NCBI GenBank assembly: GCA_963576785.1
Contig: OY756142.1
Span: 1,116,001-1,180,000 of the forward strand
DNA: 64,000 nt
DNA from: Chlorophyllum brunneum
Lineage: Eukaryota; Basidiomycota; Agaricomycetes; Agaricales; Agaricaceae
Reading direction: 5' to 3'
This document shows, one piece after another, positions 34,741 through 46,316 of this stretch. The notes beneath the pieces were generated by a model. It saw nothing but the letters and a program-made list of their open reading frames with translations, was not told where the DNA came from and made no database searches. Position 1 is the stretch's first letter, and every line of letters begins with the position of its first letter. Both the position numbers and the translations under genes were made by a program.

Positions 34741-35139
34741 GACTTTGGCTTGAACGGCTGGAGGTCCTGAAGACTAGACTGGTCAATTCCGCTTCCTCTT
34801 GTACCCATCCTGAGCGCCAGTAGGACTACCGAGTGCTACGGGGGACAGCCAGCCCCGTTGTCGCTTGCAGCATAGTAGATGTCCATGCCAATTTTTTTGG
34901 AGAGGCTGCAAAGCAGTGTTAGGTACGCTACAGCGAAAGTGAGCACGGATTACCGGCAAACTAGGAGCGGTGTCCTCCACGTGCATGCATCTGATGACGT
35001 TAGGAAGGGAAGCTCAACAGTTCTGACAGCGTCGGGGGGTTCCTACGCCAGCCACGTGCTGTTCCGCTTCAGACGCATCGGGGTGCCCTCGCTGACTATG
35101 GCGGTGCTGACCCCGTTGATCAAGCTCAAACTTGGTTGA
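34741..35139. other. Unresolved stretch upstream of the F-box-like frame
   Basis: Several frames of 60-90 codons overlap here on both strands (for example plus-strand 34879-35139), none with recognisable domains. It may hold the first exons of the F-box-like gene that follows and the promoter of the phosphatase-like gene. Confidence 0.3.
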
Positions 35140-35606
35140 TTGTGTCGATCTTGGTATCACAGCGCCATATCTCCTATCGGGGCCGCTGTGCGCCTTCTCC
35201 TTCCACTTCGGGTTATCCCCCATTCCGCAGCGGGACAGCTGCTGTACGTCATCAGATGGACCGTTTGTACATCTACACTCGACAGTACTTCTGTGGTACC
35301 GGAAGATTCACACCTTTCTGGCTGTACAGGTTTGCAAAAGATTCTGGAGCCGGGCGCGGTGCCATTCTCACATCTTAAAGTCTACACTTTCCCCGACCAG
35401 ACTGCTGGAATCTTGGTATGAGTCAGACTTGGGCTAGAGTCGTCAATTTCCGCACGGAAATGGGGAGGTGATCCTGCACTGAGCCGATACCGGTGCAGAA
35501 AGGACCAATACAGTTCTAGCATTCGCTTGCCGAACTTCGGACCCTCAAGTTTACATTATGCTCCAAGTCCCAGACCGCGAGCAGTTATGCCTGGCGTCGC
35601 TTTTGA
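35140..35606 (+). pseudogene. Fragment or remnant of an F-box/LRR-like gene
   Basis: The frame from 35140 runs to a TGA at 35419. Its last part reads GCTGLQKILEPGAVPFSHLK and VYTFPDQTAGIL, like the leucine-repeat region of agaricomycete F-box proteins. An intron 35416-35519 (GTATGA ... TTCTAG) would add HSLAELRTLKFTLCSKS and end at 35606. Alternatively, if the TGA is ignored, the same frame stays open to about 35661. No F-box itself is seen and the upstream exons are not clear. I read it as a partial or decaying gene; a full gene with unusual splicing is also possible. Confidence 0.33.
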
Positions 35607-35907
35607 TTGTTCCCTGCCATTTGGGCTGAAATGGACAGTGTCAGTCTCCCCAGAGAAACTATAGTACATAAGACACGTGTTCCTGGAACAGGACAAGACG
35701 AAAAATGAAGGGAATCCTCGTTTTGACTGTGAAACAACGCGTGGTTGCGGTGAGGGTTCCTTATGTAATAATATCATCCCTGACATGAGCTATTATGAGG
35801 AACACACCGAGTATCGCAGGTGCTATTAAAGCACTATCATCTTGATTAGAATACAAGAAACCTGCTCTTAACTAACACTCAACCCCAACACCATTTACTC
35901 GATTGCG
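35607..35907. other. Intergenic stretch
   Basis: 301 bp before the small basic gene at 35908. AT-rich toward its end (around 35860-35885). No supported gene. Confidence 0.3.
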
Positions 35908-36497
35908 ATGAAGATTGAATGGGCCTCAAACGTGAGTGTCTTTTGACTTGGGCAGCTTGGGTACTGAGAAACGCTTAGTTCGCTCCCGATGGCCATCGGC
36001 GCAAACCCCCTCCTTCTACCATTCATGGCTGGCTTGCCAAATGGAGGGGAACTCTCAGCGGTAATGAGCACCTTCGCAACAGAGTAAGCTCTCTCTCTTG
36101 ACTTCTCAAGGAATGAGCCTTGAACCTCGTGCTTCAGGGAATGGCAGAAATGCGGAACGCCGCGTCCCACAGGAAAGCCCGCAAGAAGTACGAGCGGAAC
36201 AAGGCGGCAAATCAAAGGGGACCGAGTAGTGGTGGTTTATTATCTCTATTTCGTCGCAGTAGGCCATCTACTGCTAGGCAAGCCACCCGCCTTAGAGCCC
36301 GGCCCCGAACTCGATCCACTCGAGCCCCTCAGTCTCGCAGCAAGAGCTCACGGGACCCTGGCCGTCGTTTAACGACGTCCCGCAAGACTGGGCCAAATTC
36401 ATCCTCCCGTCAAAAACGACCTCCCACCAGCCGCTCTCGTCCACAACCTAAACCTCACCAGCAAAGCGGCTCTCGCCGTACCACCAACCGCCACTAG
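35908..36497 (+). CDS. Small, very basic protein of unknown function
   Basis: Three exons joined in frame: MKIEWASN from 35908, then FAPDGHRRKPPPSTIHGWLA with KWRGTLSGNEHLRNR, then GMAEMRNAASHRKARKKYER after the intron at about 36088-36137. The C-terminal 90 residues are almost only Arg, Ser, Pro, Lys and Thr (RPRTRSTRAPQSRSKSS) and end TTNRH at 36495-36497. The helical middle, with a G-x-L-x-G-N-x-x-L-x-x-x-G spacing, is weakly reminiscent of CsbD-type proteins, which occur in mushrooms as DNA-binding proteins; this is a loose likeness only. The tail should be disordered and could bind nucleic acid. Confidence 0.55.
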
Positions 36498-37201
36498 ACC
36501 CTCCTCCTTAGTTATATGGGACACCGTAACTATAGTACTCTACACCATTACATACATGACATTATCTGTTGGTTAACTTATTTATTTATGCTGTAGACAC
36601 TCTTTACTGGCTTTCTTCGATTATGATCCGTCGAGTTCTATGAACGCCAAGATCACAGCTACGGCCTACCACTTATAGACAAACATTAGACAAAAACCGA
36701 GTGCGAACCGAGACGACAAACCTCATGCATCGAGAGCGATCATTAACACAGCATCCTTCAAATGAAAGGCATGCAGTTTCCTGCTGGATGGAAGGCCACG
36801 ACCAATGGGATTGGGTGTCAGCGCCCCCAACGCAATGTCAATTGTTGCTCTGGTGCTCTATCTAAGATGAATATCAGATCACACTCGGAAATCCGGATAT
36901 TTTCACATGTTATTAAGTATGAACAACTCAAGTACAATTCGGATTCTCTGATGACTCAGAATGAACGAGTGGATGAAGCGAAGGGGGAAAGAACTTCAAA
37001 TGCCTGGTCTTCATAGGACTAATTTCAGAATCTCCATTTCGGCCAGCAGATAATGATTAAAGACTCGGAACATCACTGGTGAGATAACCACTATGCATAG
37101 CCAAGTGGGCCCTTGCAACGGGATTTTAGGGGTTCCAGGAAGGTCCAATCCCCGACAAAGAGGTGACGATGGAATATACGAATGTAGGATGGTGAAACAG
37201 A
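36498..37201. other. Convergent intergenic stretch
   Basis: 704 bp between two 3' ends. It contains an 84-codon plus-strand frame (36762-37016) without any recognisable feature, and nothing else I can support. Confidence 0.35.
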
Positions 37202-38251
37202 TCACCCATGCACCTCGGTCGACGCTGCCTCAGCATTCTGCATTGATCTTTTTTTCTTCCTCCGTTTCCGCCTCTTTTTTGGTACAGGACTAGGCAGGTT
37301 CAGCTTCTCATCATCGGTCTCGTTCTCGCGGGGTGAGCCATTTAGATTGAGTAATGGCTGTTCGAAGAAATCGGCATTGGTAGTGCGATGACTGGGTGAG
37401 AGCAGTGGTGGGGTCTTCAAGGAGACATCGACAATCTTTTCCCGAGTAGTAGCAGGAGAAACGAGAGGTGGGCATGATTTAGGATTTTCCGAGAGAAGCG
37501 AGGGTATCTGAACTACTGTCTTTTCGTTGATGGTTGGTTCGGACCCGGTTAATGGTGCGGCTGTTGGTGCAGCTACCGCTTCTTGCTGTTTACCACGTGT
37601 GGATTCCTTTCTCTTTTTTGGGACCTCTGGTGTTGATGACTCTGGGGCACCGAGCAACACCTTGGCAACCTCATCAGCATCCGGTTCGTCCTCCGTAGCT
37701 GTGTCTAGTTGCAACTGAGAAATAGCCTTGGCAGCTACTGGATGTATCACCGTCGTAGGTTTTTCCTTGACTTCCGCATTCCTCCTTCTCTTTTTTGACG
37801 TGACGTCGAAGGGGTCCAGTCGAGCCTTTTTCCTTATAGCGGCTGTGCGGCTCTCTTCTTGTTCGTCGTCTGACTGTTGTCTTGTGGCACCCACACCCTC
37901 CTCCTTTTTCTGCCGCTTCTTCCCCCCTTCGAGCTTGGACTTGAGTCTCGCCGCCTCTCGAACGAGGCTCTGAGTCTCGGGTATGGGCGCGCCAACGCCC
38001 AGCCTGTGGGTTAGAGGGTTCAGAAAGAAGCCTGTTTTTGTGGGAGAGGACGCGACTTACCTCGCTGGGCTGCGCATATATTCTTTGATTTCGTTTTCCA
38101 GATCTCTTCGCCTGTTGTTCGGGAAATGTGTCGGCTTAACCCAAGACGTCACGAGATTTTGCGCAAACGACATGGAGAGGTCGATCTGGGCTTGGAGAAC
38201 CTGCGAATCGATCGCATCTTCATCTGATTCCTGGGCAGGCATTCTTCGCAT
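37202..38251 (-). CDS. Nuclear protein of the DUF3245 type, unknown function
   Basis: Two exons: 38251 to about 38061 (MRRMPAQESDEDAIDSQVLQ, then SFAQNLVTSWVKPTHF and ENEIKEYMRSPAR) and about 37999 to 37202 (LGVGAPIPETQSLVREAARL ... then a long low-complexity tail). The tail is rich in Lys, Glu, Ser and Pro with several clusters such as KKRRRN and KKRRKRRKKKRS near the end, good nuclear localisation signals. The N-terminal pattern of acidic start, SWV/L-P and an R-x-L-x-S-K-L helix resembles fungal DUF3245 proteins; this is from memory of the family and moderately sure. Role unknown. It diverges from Gemin2 with 178 bp between starts. Confidence 0.68.
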
Positions 38252-38429
38252 TCAGAAGGCTAGCTAGATGTGTTCGGAGTCGATAGGATTGATAGAATGT
38301 GATGTTCACTAGCACATTGTATGGTTGCAGTCAAACCAACGGTGATTACTGGCGTCTATCACACCCGTGACTAAACAGACTTGGGGTCATGGCTCTACCC
38401 TGTCCACTTCATCTTTAATCCCATCCTCC

Positions 38430-39815
38430 ATGGCACCATTCAAGAGAAAGTTTGCCGAAATAGAAGACTCGGATTCGGAAGAGTTCTCCTTTGGAAAGCA
38501 AATTCTGCCAGTAGCGGTCCTACCAGACAATTTCGACGCAGAGCCTTTGGATGGCATGCAATACCTCTTTACTGTGCGGTGGGCGCCAATATTCATTCCT
38601 CAGTGACAAATGCAGTCCCTAAACCCATTCACCACAGCCGCAATGCGAAGGCGCTCCCTCAGTTCACCCGTGTTGCAAACCCATATGAATCTGCGACAGG
38701 AGTTCTGCCACAACAATCCTTTCGCACGGATCCTCACCCGGCATTGCCATCGGCTGGGTGGAGAACACTTACAGGAGCGCGCTGGAAAAACTTCCGCAAG
38801 GTACGTTTGAGACCCACCCTTTCGCAAGTCATCATACTGACGTCCTATGGAAGAACTTTAACGAGCCAACGATTGGCACATCTCTACCATCCTCTCACCG
38901 AAAACTCATGCCGGAGAAAGGGGAACGAGATCTCTGGTGGGAATTTCTCTCAGGTAAACCAGAATCCGTGTGGAATTTTCCGCCTCGAAAAAAGAAGAGC
39001 AAAGCCAAACCACGACATTATCCGTGCGACCATTTTGCTCAAGGTAGCATGCGCGCTTGGGATTATCAAGAGCACAAACGCGGTGAACATGACGAATGTG
39101 GGGACGAGGGTCATCATCAAGAGGTTCCAGAGCAAGGAGTCTCTCAGCATGATTCAGAAATTTCCAATGTGGCTATGGACGAGGGTGAGGTCGAGAACGC
39201 GCTGAAGATTGAGCCTCGAAATTCCATGCCTACGCCTACAGAGACCCCAGCACCTTCCGATGGCATTGAGCCTGTTATTGAACCCGGGTTGCCTATTGTC
39301 GTTGCTCAACGGGATGCTGAAGAAGAATCGCTTACTCCACGAGAACCTTCTCCCCAGCTCATGGGGCTGATAGACGAGGTAACTCCATCCTAATCACTGA
39401 GTATTTACCCCCTCTGACCATATTCACCCCGTCTCTCGTACAGCGCATGGCATTGCATCTAATCATGTACTTCACACATTGGATTAATCATTACCTCCGC
39501 GAACCGAAATCGCTCACCTATCGCCCTACGAGTACGCATGCCCGATGGATATTCGCTCTCTTACTTCGCGTTGACGACTACGTCTCGGCCGATGATATGA
39601 ACCTTTTACGCAACCTTGCCCGCGCGTGCTTGGCTTTCATCAAAATCGCTATATTGCAGGGAACAAATGGTATCCATCCTACAGCAGGGACGACAACTAA
39701 ATCACGCTTCATGAACGAGCAGGCGTGCTGGATCATTGTATCTGCCATCGCCAGCGTTTGGGGGCAAAGAGATCTCTGGATGGATGCCGAGGATACTCTA
39801 GCGAGCGTCAGATAG
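38430..39815 (+). CDS. Gemin2/SIP1-family snRNP assembly protein
   Basis: Gemin2 (SMN-interacting protein, Brr1 in yeast) holds the Sm pentamer during spliceosomal snRNP assembly. The start MAPFKRKFAEIEDSDSEEF leads to PVAVLPDNFDAEPLDGMQYL, then an intron (about 38578-38637) and RRNAKALPQFTRVANPYE, matching the family block that ends V-x-N-P. After a second intron, NFNEPTIGTSLPSS and RDLWWEFLSGKPESVW follow. An acidic, Pro-rich insert leads to the last exon from about 39446: MALHLIMYFTHWINHYLREP and ARWIFALLLRVDDYVSADDM, with LLRNLARACLAF, the helical C-terminal half that binds SmD1/D2 in animals. The stop is at 39813-39815. The length is greater than human Gemin2 because of the low-complexity insert at 39080-39370. 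Confidence 0.86.
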
Positions 39816-39996
39816 CCGGTCTTAGTGCCATAGTACTTCGGTCTTTCTCGTACTGTACAATATAAGTAGCTTAATTCACGTTACACATGAGCCCTTGGCG
39901 CAAATGACCGTCACTCTAAGACCCTTCCAGTGGTATGTCGTTGACGAGGCTCTCGGACCATCTGTGAAGGTTATGGGCAAGACAGATCAATCCGGT

Positions 39997-41062
39997 TTAT
40001 GCTGTCCTCACAATCTTGATGGCGATGGGGGCACCATGCCAATCGGGATTATCATCCCCAACGATGGCCTCGTCAATGGCCCTATATCCATGAGACACGT
40101 AAAAGTCCATATTCTTCTCGTCAGTTGATTTCAACCAGATAGCCTGGTTCGTCACGTCTCCCTGGTTCAGCGTAAAGTGTGAAAGGCGGTACGAAAGCCA
40201 TTGAGTATACGTTTTTGATAGCTCCAAGCAAGGACATACCAAAGCTCCGATGGAGGCAAGAAGCGCGCCTCCGTAGCCCCACCCCTGACTAGTAGGTTCG
40301 GTGGCTAGCGTATCAATATACAGCATTTGATTTATACGATCGCCCAACGATCTGGAGACAGCGTTTTTTACTCTTGTTTCGACCTCAACTGCGCGCTGTG
40401 TTGTAATCCCTTCAGCACAACTATATCACCTTGCGACAGCCACGTACTTTTCTTTCCCCACTTGGAATCAGTAGCTCGAAGATCTTACTGATAAACTCGA
40501 TTACCCAGCCCATGCAACGGTCGAGTGGACTTCGAGGAGAATGTGGAGCGGTACTGTCGTATATGATAATAATAATAAATATTAAACTACAGATGGTCCC
40601 TAGTAGGACATGAATTCTACATACCAGAATATAAATGACGTCCCAGTATCAACAGTAAGCGCTATCTTGCGTTTTTTCCAGTAGGCCATCACACAGAACA
40701 TGATTATTTGCATTGCGTCCTTAACATCAGGTGTTTGCTTGCGGTTCTAGAAAAGCAAGTGTTGGTATCAAACATGCGAACTTTGTGGAGACTGACGTTA
40801 TCAATGTATCGGAGAACAGGGTCCTTCTCAAAAGCATCGACCCAGGTTCTGCTCGCCTTCTTCAGATGGGCTATATGGTACTTAAGATTACCGTATGCGA
40901 CTTTGTGCTTGACGACGTACCGTAGCGCAAAGGGGTGACGATAGGGGAAACCAGAACCTCAAGATCTGGTCGAATCGGAGGACCGTCCTGGTAAGACAGG
41001 TTTGTTTCTGTCTCCAAACATGGATGGCCTGGGCACCCTTCACCGGAATCATGAAGCTGCAT
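39997..41062 (-). CDS. GNAT-family N-acetyltransferase, agaricomycete type
   Basis: Spliced minus-strand exons: MQLHDSGEGCPGHPCLETET at 41062, RPDLEVLVSPIVTPLRYA, KKASRTWVDAFEKDPVLRYI, then MFCVMAYWKKRKIALTVDTG, DRCMGWVIEFISKIFELLIP, and the GNAT core MLYIDTLATEPTSQGWGYGG with ALLASIGAL (motif A: Q-x-W-G-x-G-G-A, binding acetyl-CoA pyrophosphate). The last exon gives TNQAIWLKSTDEKNMDFYVS, HGYRAIDEAIV and IAIKIVRTA before the stop at 39997. The order fits a GNAT fold. Substrate unknown. The start is the least sure part; another frame with MARQGSVTAQLL near 41290 could belong to an upstream exon. Confidence 0.75.
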
Positions 41063-42118
41063 AAAAGCTCAAGCGGCAAGATGCTGGGGAGGTGTAACCT
41101 AGCTCGAGCCGCTTTTTGTCCTCTTAGGATCCATTCCGCAGCTTGCTGCGCAACCAAGTCACGGAAGGCAAGGTAAGTTATTCCCCCTCAGATGGCACAA
41201 AATTGATACCATTCACACGGGGAAGAGATGCTCATCAAAAAGAGAGTACAAATTAAGGAGTTGCGCAGTAACACTTCCTTGCCTCGCCATGGAGAACCGA
41301 ATGGGGCGTTGACAGGGATCACTTCTTGTCACTGAACTAGAGAGGGGAGGAGGGGGGGGGAGGCAATGGGACCAAAGAAAATGGTAGCCCAAGGATAGTT
41401 GAATATTAGATTGCGAAGACACGTACCAGTGAGCGCCTCGCTCAGCGACAATATTAAATTCTAGGTGCTTGTAAGGTGTATTCTCATTTTCTTTCTTGAC
41501 CCCTCAACAATACCGGATACCATCGCTCAAGGAACAACCCGGGAACGGAAGCTCGACTCTATATCACAGGACGAACAGTTACAAGAAAGCGAAATCCACC
41601 AATTGCATGGTCGTGACAGGACGAGGCCAAGGAATTAACACGAAATGGCTTCATCCCCAAGTCATGGGCGCCTGGGTGTCAACAAGAAGTCAGGTCAAGA
41701 GGGGCAACGCTTATCCGCCGCAACCGGAAGGTTGGTCTGCCTGAACGCCACGTAACAATTCACAGACAAGGAGGCCTGACCAGGGTGAGACGGGGAAGAC
41801 GCGGCCATCCATACTCAAAAGACGTGCGTTTATAGTTAACTGCGCGATGGGACCAAGAGTGCCAGGGAAATTGAGTTTGTCAGCCCCATCCATGCGACTC
41901 TTCGACGACATAACGGGGATTTGCCATGAGTCCCCGATGGGCGCTGTCTCAAGTTGATAGTTGCGGTGTTGTTTGAGTGAGCGGCAATGGACAGTTTGGA
42001 GAGCAGTTTCTTGCATTGCAACTGCCCGAATTAGAGACAAGATTAGTTCTGTGAAGGTGCAACATTACAGGGTCGATTGGCTGGAGTCACGAGGCACGGA
42101 TAAAAATAGGATGCTGGT
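41063..42118. other. Long stretch without a supported gene
   Basis: About 1.06 kb between the starts of the GNAT gene and the GPI-protein gene. A 109-codon minus-strand frame (41711-42040) and an 82-codon plus-strand frame (41496-41744) are open, but neither shows a known motif, signal peptide or good splice partners. It probably holds two promoters. Confidence 0.35.
41342..41370 (+). repeat. G-rich tract with G-quadruplex potential
   Basis: Runs of 4, 2, 10 and 3 guanines separated by one to five bases. On the minus strand it is C-rich and about 280 bp before the GNAT start. Confidence 0.45.
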
Positions 42119-42218
42119 TTGCACTTACCTACAAGAACCTTTACCTTTCCCGCCCAGTCTTTCTCTGCTGGCACCCACCTTCTTTCTTCCTTCTCTCCTT
42201 CCTCGTACCACCTCCGCC
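42098..42218 (+). promoter_or_regulatory. Core promoter and pyrimidine-rich leader of the GPI-protein gene
   Basis: A TATA-like gATAAAAATA lies at 42099-42108, and the 100 bases before the ATG at 42219 are strongly C/T-rich, a pattern seen before highly expressed basidiomycete genes. Confidence 0.45.
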
Positions 42219-42919
42219 ATGCGCACTCTCGCCATTACTCTTGCCTTCATCGCTTCCGCCTGTGCCTATCAGGTCAACCGGCCCAACGCGTCCAATGGCT
42301 GGACTAACTCTGGCCCTCAGATGTGAGCCTTGCCCACGTAGTCTTCACGCATAATTGTTAACGTCTGCTTAGCGTTTCCTGGGACCGTGTCTCTACCGAT
42401 GCCACCAACTTCACAGTCGTTCTCACCAACCAGGTATGCCCTCGCCCCACACTAGCGCCCCTCTAATTTTTTCTCCCAGAACCGCGCGATTCTTGCTCAA
42501 GATCAGGTCCTGATTGCTCAGCAGGATGGTGTTGGCCAGACCCAAGCCTCTTGCAATCCGCCCAGTGGTGGTTGGCCAGTTGGCCCCAGTTTCAGAGTCA
42601 ACCTTGTCAAGTCCGTCAACGACCAAAGCACCATCTTTGCCCAATCCTCCGAGTTCACTATTCAGGCTGCTACCTCTTCGTCTAGTGCTCTGAGTACCTC
42701 TATACCGTGAGTAGACCCACCTGTTCAACACGGCTGAGGCTGAGTTTTATGAACCCCAACAGGGTAGGGACCCTTCAAGCCCCTCCCCCGGTTACCACCA
42801 CCAACCCCCCCGACTCATCAGGTAGCACTAACCCACCTGGTCCCAATGGTGCAATTGCCATCAGGGCAAGCACAGGTCTCATGGCCGTCCTTGGTGCTGT
42901 CACCTATTTTGTGGCCTGA
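42219..42919 (+). CDS. GPI-anchored, Ser/Thr-rich Kre9/KNH-type cell-surface protein
   Basis: Secreted wall or membrane protein. MRTLAITLAFIASACAYQV is a clear signal peptide. After the first intron (about 42325-42373) comes IVSWDRVSTDATNFTVVLTN, then ILAQDQVLIAQQDGVGQTQ, CNPPSGGWPVGPSFRVNLV and STIFAQSSEFTIQA, the beta-sandwich pattern of the Kre9/KNH-like Ser-Thr-rich GPI family. A Ser/Thr/Pro linker follows, and the C terminus (GAIAIRASTGLMAVLGAVTY FVA) has a small-residue site followed by a hydrophobic tail, a typical GPI signal. Four exons, about 180 residues; stop at 42917-42919. Proteins of this family are linked with beta-glucan assembly, but the direct role of mushroom members is not known. 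Confidence 0.85.
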
Positions 42920-43149
42920 CAACTCGAAACTGAAGTTTCACGTTGTATTGTTTCCGTTCCTTTACTCTGTGGCTGGTGTTGGCATTTTCTTGAACTTTCG
43001 TTGTGATACATTTGGACGTTCACCTATATACCTTGAATGTTACCCTTTGTTAATGAATACCCGCTTGTGGTTTGATTTATCGTGTTGAAACTTATGACCG
43101 AATTTACAAAAGTCTAGTAACATCATTACGACACGTGTTTCGTGTTTCA

Positions 43150-44800
43150 TCAGTCACGTTTGACGGTACCCCACCATCCCAAACCAGCAACACCACCGAA
43201 GATGATAACGACTGCTGGAGGGAATCCGTACCACTCGACAAGCGTAAATGTCGTAGCAGATACTACCAACCACCAAGGTTCATGTGCCAAGCTGACGCCC
43301 TGGTTCTGAGCTGGTGTCAAATACCCGACCTGCCAGATACGATAAACGGCAGTATAAACAAAACCAACAGCCGCGGCATTGACCCCTCTCAGTAAGCTGG
43401 TCACAGCTTTCCTCTTCCTGAGCATGCGCCATAAACTCTGGAACCCAATACACAACCAGATGCCAGGGACGAATATACCGAAAAATCCAAGCACCCCACC
43501 GAAGAAGCTCTTGGCGGGGGTGTACCCAGTGGACGCGAGTGCTAAAGAGCCTAAGTATACGGCAAAGTCGAAATTAGGTCCAGGGAATGCTTGGGCTATG
43601 GCAAGCCCTAAAATAAAGTCTCGAGGAGTTACCCATCCAGGTTCGACGACGTATTCCCGTAGGAGAGGGATAACGACGGGCCCACCGCCGAAAATGATTG
43701 TGCCGGCAAGGAACATATTATTGAAAAGGGCGAGGGGGAGAGGTGGATGTGGGAGGGCGCTGCGTAGCGCGATTAGCGTCGCAAAGAGTATTAAAAAAAG
43801 TATGATCAAGGTTGTGCCTGTTTTGACGGAGACATCGTAGGTCAACGCGTCTGTCGGCGGTTGGGATGGTTGAGTAAGGCTTTGCCCAGCGGGGCCCGCG
43901 AGTGGCGACAGTGGTCGGGAAGGAGTGGTTTTGATGCTTGTGTGGCTTGGAGGACGTGACTGAACCAAGCGAGTGCTCCTGCTGTCTTCGTTCATCCTGG
44001 GCATTTCCATGATTTCGCCCTCTGCTGGGGGTCCTTCGTTCCCAAAATTCGCCACTGTAACTTTCCGCCCCCTTATATGCCTTGAAATTCTGGGGATGCA
44101 GGTGTCCCAGAGAATGGTGACAATGCTTGCCCCAACCAAGAGAACGGGGAAGTACCATAGGGCATTATGCAGTAGCCCCGCGCATCCACCAAAAACGACA
44201 AGAGCGCGCGTGAGCCTGTCGGTAATGGCTTTTCGCGACAACTGAACAGCAGCCAAAGCAATAACCCCGACTGTTGCAGCATTCAAACCGGATAGGAATG
44301 CGTAAACGGGTGAAGGAAGAACCTCATTAAGTTGGTGTACACCCAAGGATAGGCCGTACATCCCCAGTGCACTTGGTAAGGACCAGACGAAAAATGTGAC
44401 CGCTGCTGGGATGTATCCTGCGTGTAGGAACACGATCGTGAAAAGCATTTTGGTCGAACCAGGGCCAGGAAGGACTTGAGCAAGTGCAAACATTTCCTGG
44501 TACTTTTTTGCGTAACCCTCAGTCTTTCGCTTCATAGCCCCCAAAGCGGGTGGGACATACAATTTGTTCATCTATCCACGGAGTCTTGCCCATTCCATCG
44601 ACAAATCTACGATGCAGGATTTGGAAATGGACAGAAGGCCCGCCGAACGCGGTGAATCCGAGGTCATATGTTCGCTCAAGAACATCCAGAAGTCTGCTTT
44701 TTAGTTTGGGCGAGGCTTCTACCTCTCCTCGTCCGCTTACTCCTACAACCGAGCGATTTCTGCCGTGAATGACGTGTTGGACGATGGCGGAGAGTGGCAT
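43150..44800 (-). CDS. Chromate transporter (CHR/ChrA family), two-domain
   Basis: Membrane protein of the CHR family, which in bacteria and fungi exports chromate. Exon 1 from 44800 carries SRLLDVLERTYDLGFTAFGG PSVHFQ, with the family FTAFGGP motif; after the intron at about 44508-44557 comes MFALAQVLPGPGSTKMLFTI, the PGP motif. The second half repeats the pattern: FLAGTIIFGGGPVVIPLLRE and LAIAQAFPGPNFDFAVYLG. This internal duplication gives two homologous six-helix halves in one chain of about 530 residues. A hydrophilic loop of about 80 residues (TSIKTTPSRPLSPLAGP) joins them. The protein ends WWGTVKRD at 43150. Whether it moves chromate, sulfate or something else here is not shown by sequence. 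Confidence 0.88.
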
Positions 44801-45142
44801 GCTGCCACTTTTCGAGAAATAGCTGGAGCTTGCTGTATCCTGATGGAATGGTTTTTATCCCGACGAGAGGAGCGAAACGAACGTATAATCCCCCGTACAA
44901 CGGTACAGGTGGCTTACATGTTCAGATCGACGATGATGGTCAAATGAGAGCATATCTTCACACACACGTGTGTTCTAGGAGTCTATACAGTGGTGGTGCC
45001 ACAAATAGATAATCTTATCTCTGTGATCTTGGATGTGTAAAAGTGGCTGGAAAGAGTGATGGCGGTTTGAAGCTAAAATTCGGAATCCTGGGTTGTGCAA
45101 TTTGCGGGGACTCTACTCATCCATTGCATCTTCCTCGTCCCC
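44801..45142. promoter_or_regulatory. Divergent promoter region of CHR transporter and QPT
   Basis: 342 bp between two divergent start codons. A short CA/GT run (acacacacgtgtgt) at about 44960-44973 is a near-palindrome containing CACGTG and could be an E-box-type site; nothing else stands out. Confidence 0.4.
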
Positions 45143-46282
<1,140 letters not shown>

Positions 46283-46316
46283 TACATCGTGTAGTAAACA
46301 CCCTTCGTCTGTATCC

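Noticed and set aside
42119..42307. A 62-codon frame overlapping the start of the GPI protein.
   Set aside because: It is the C/T-rich leader read in another frame and has no signal peptide or family likeness.
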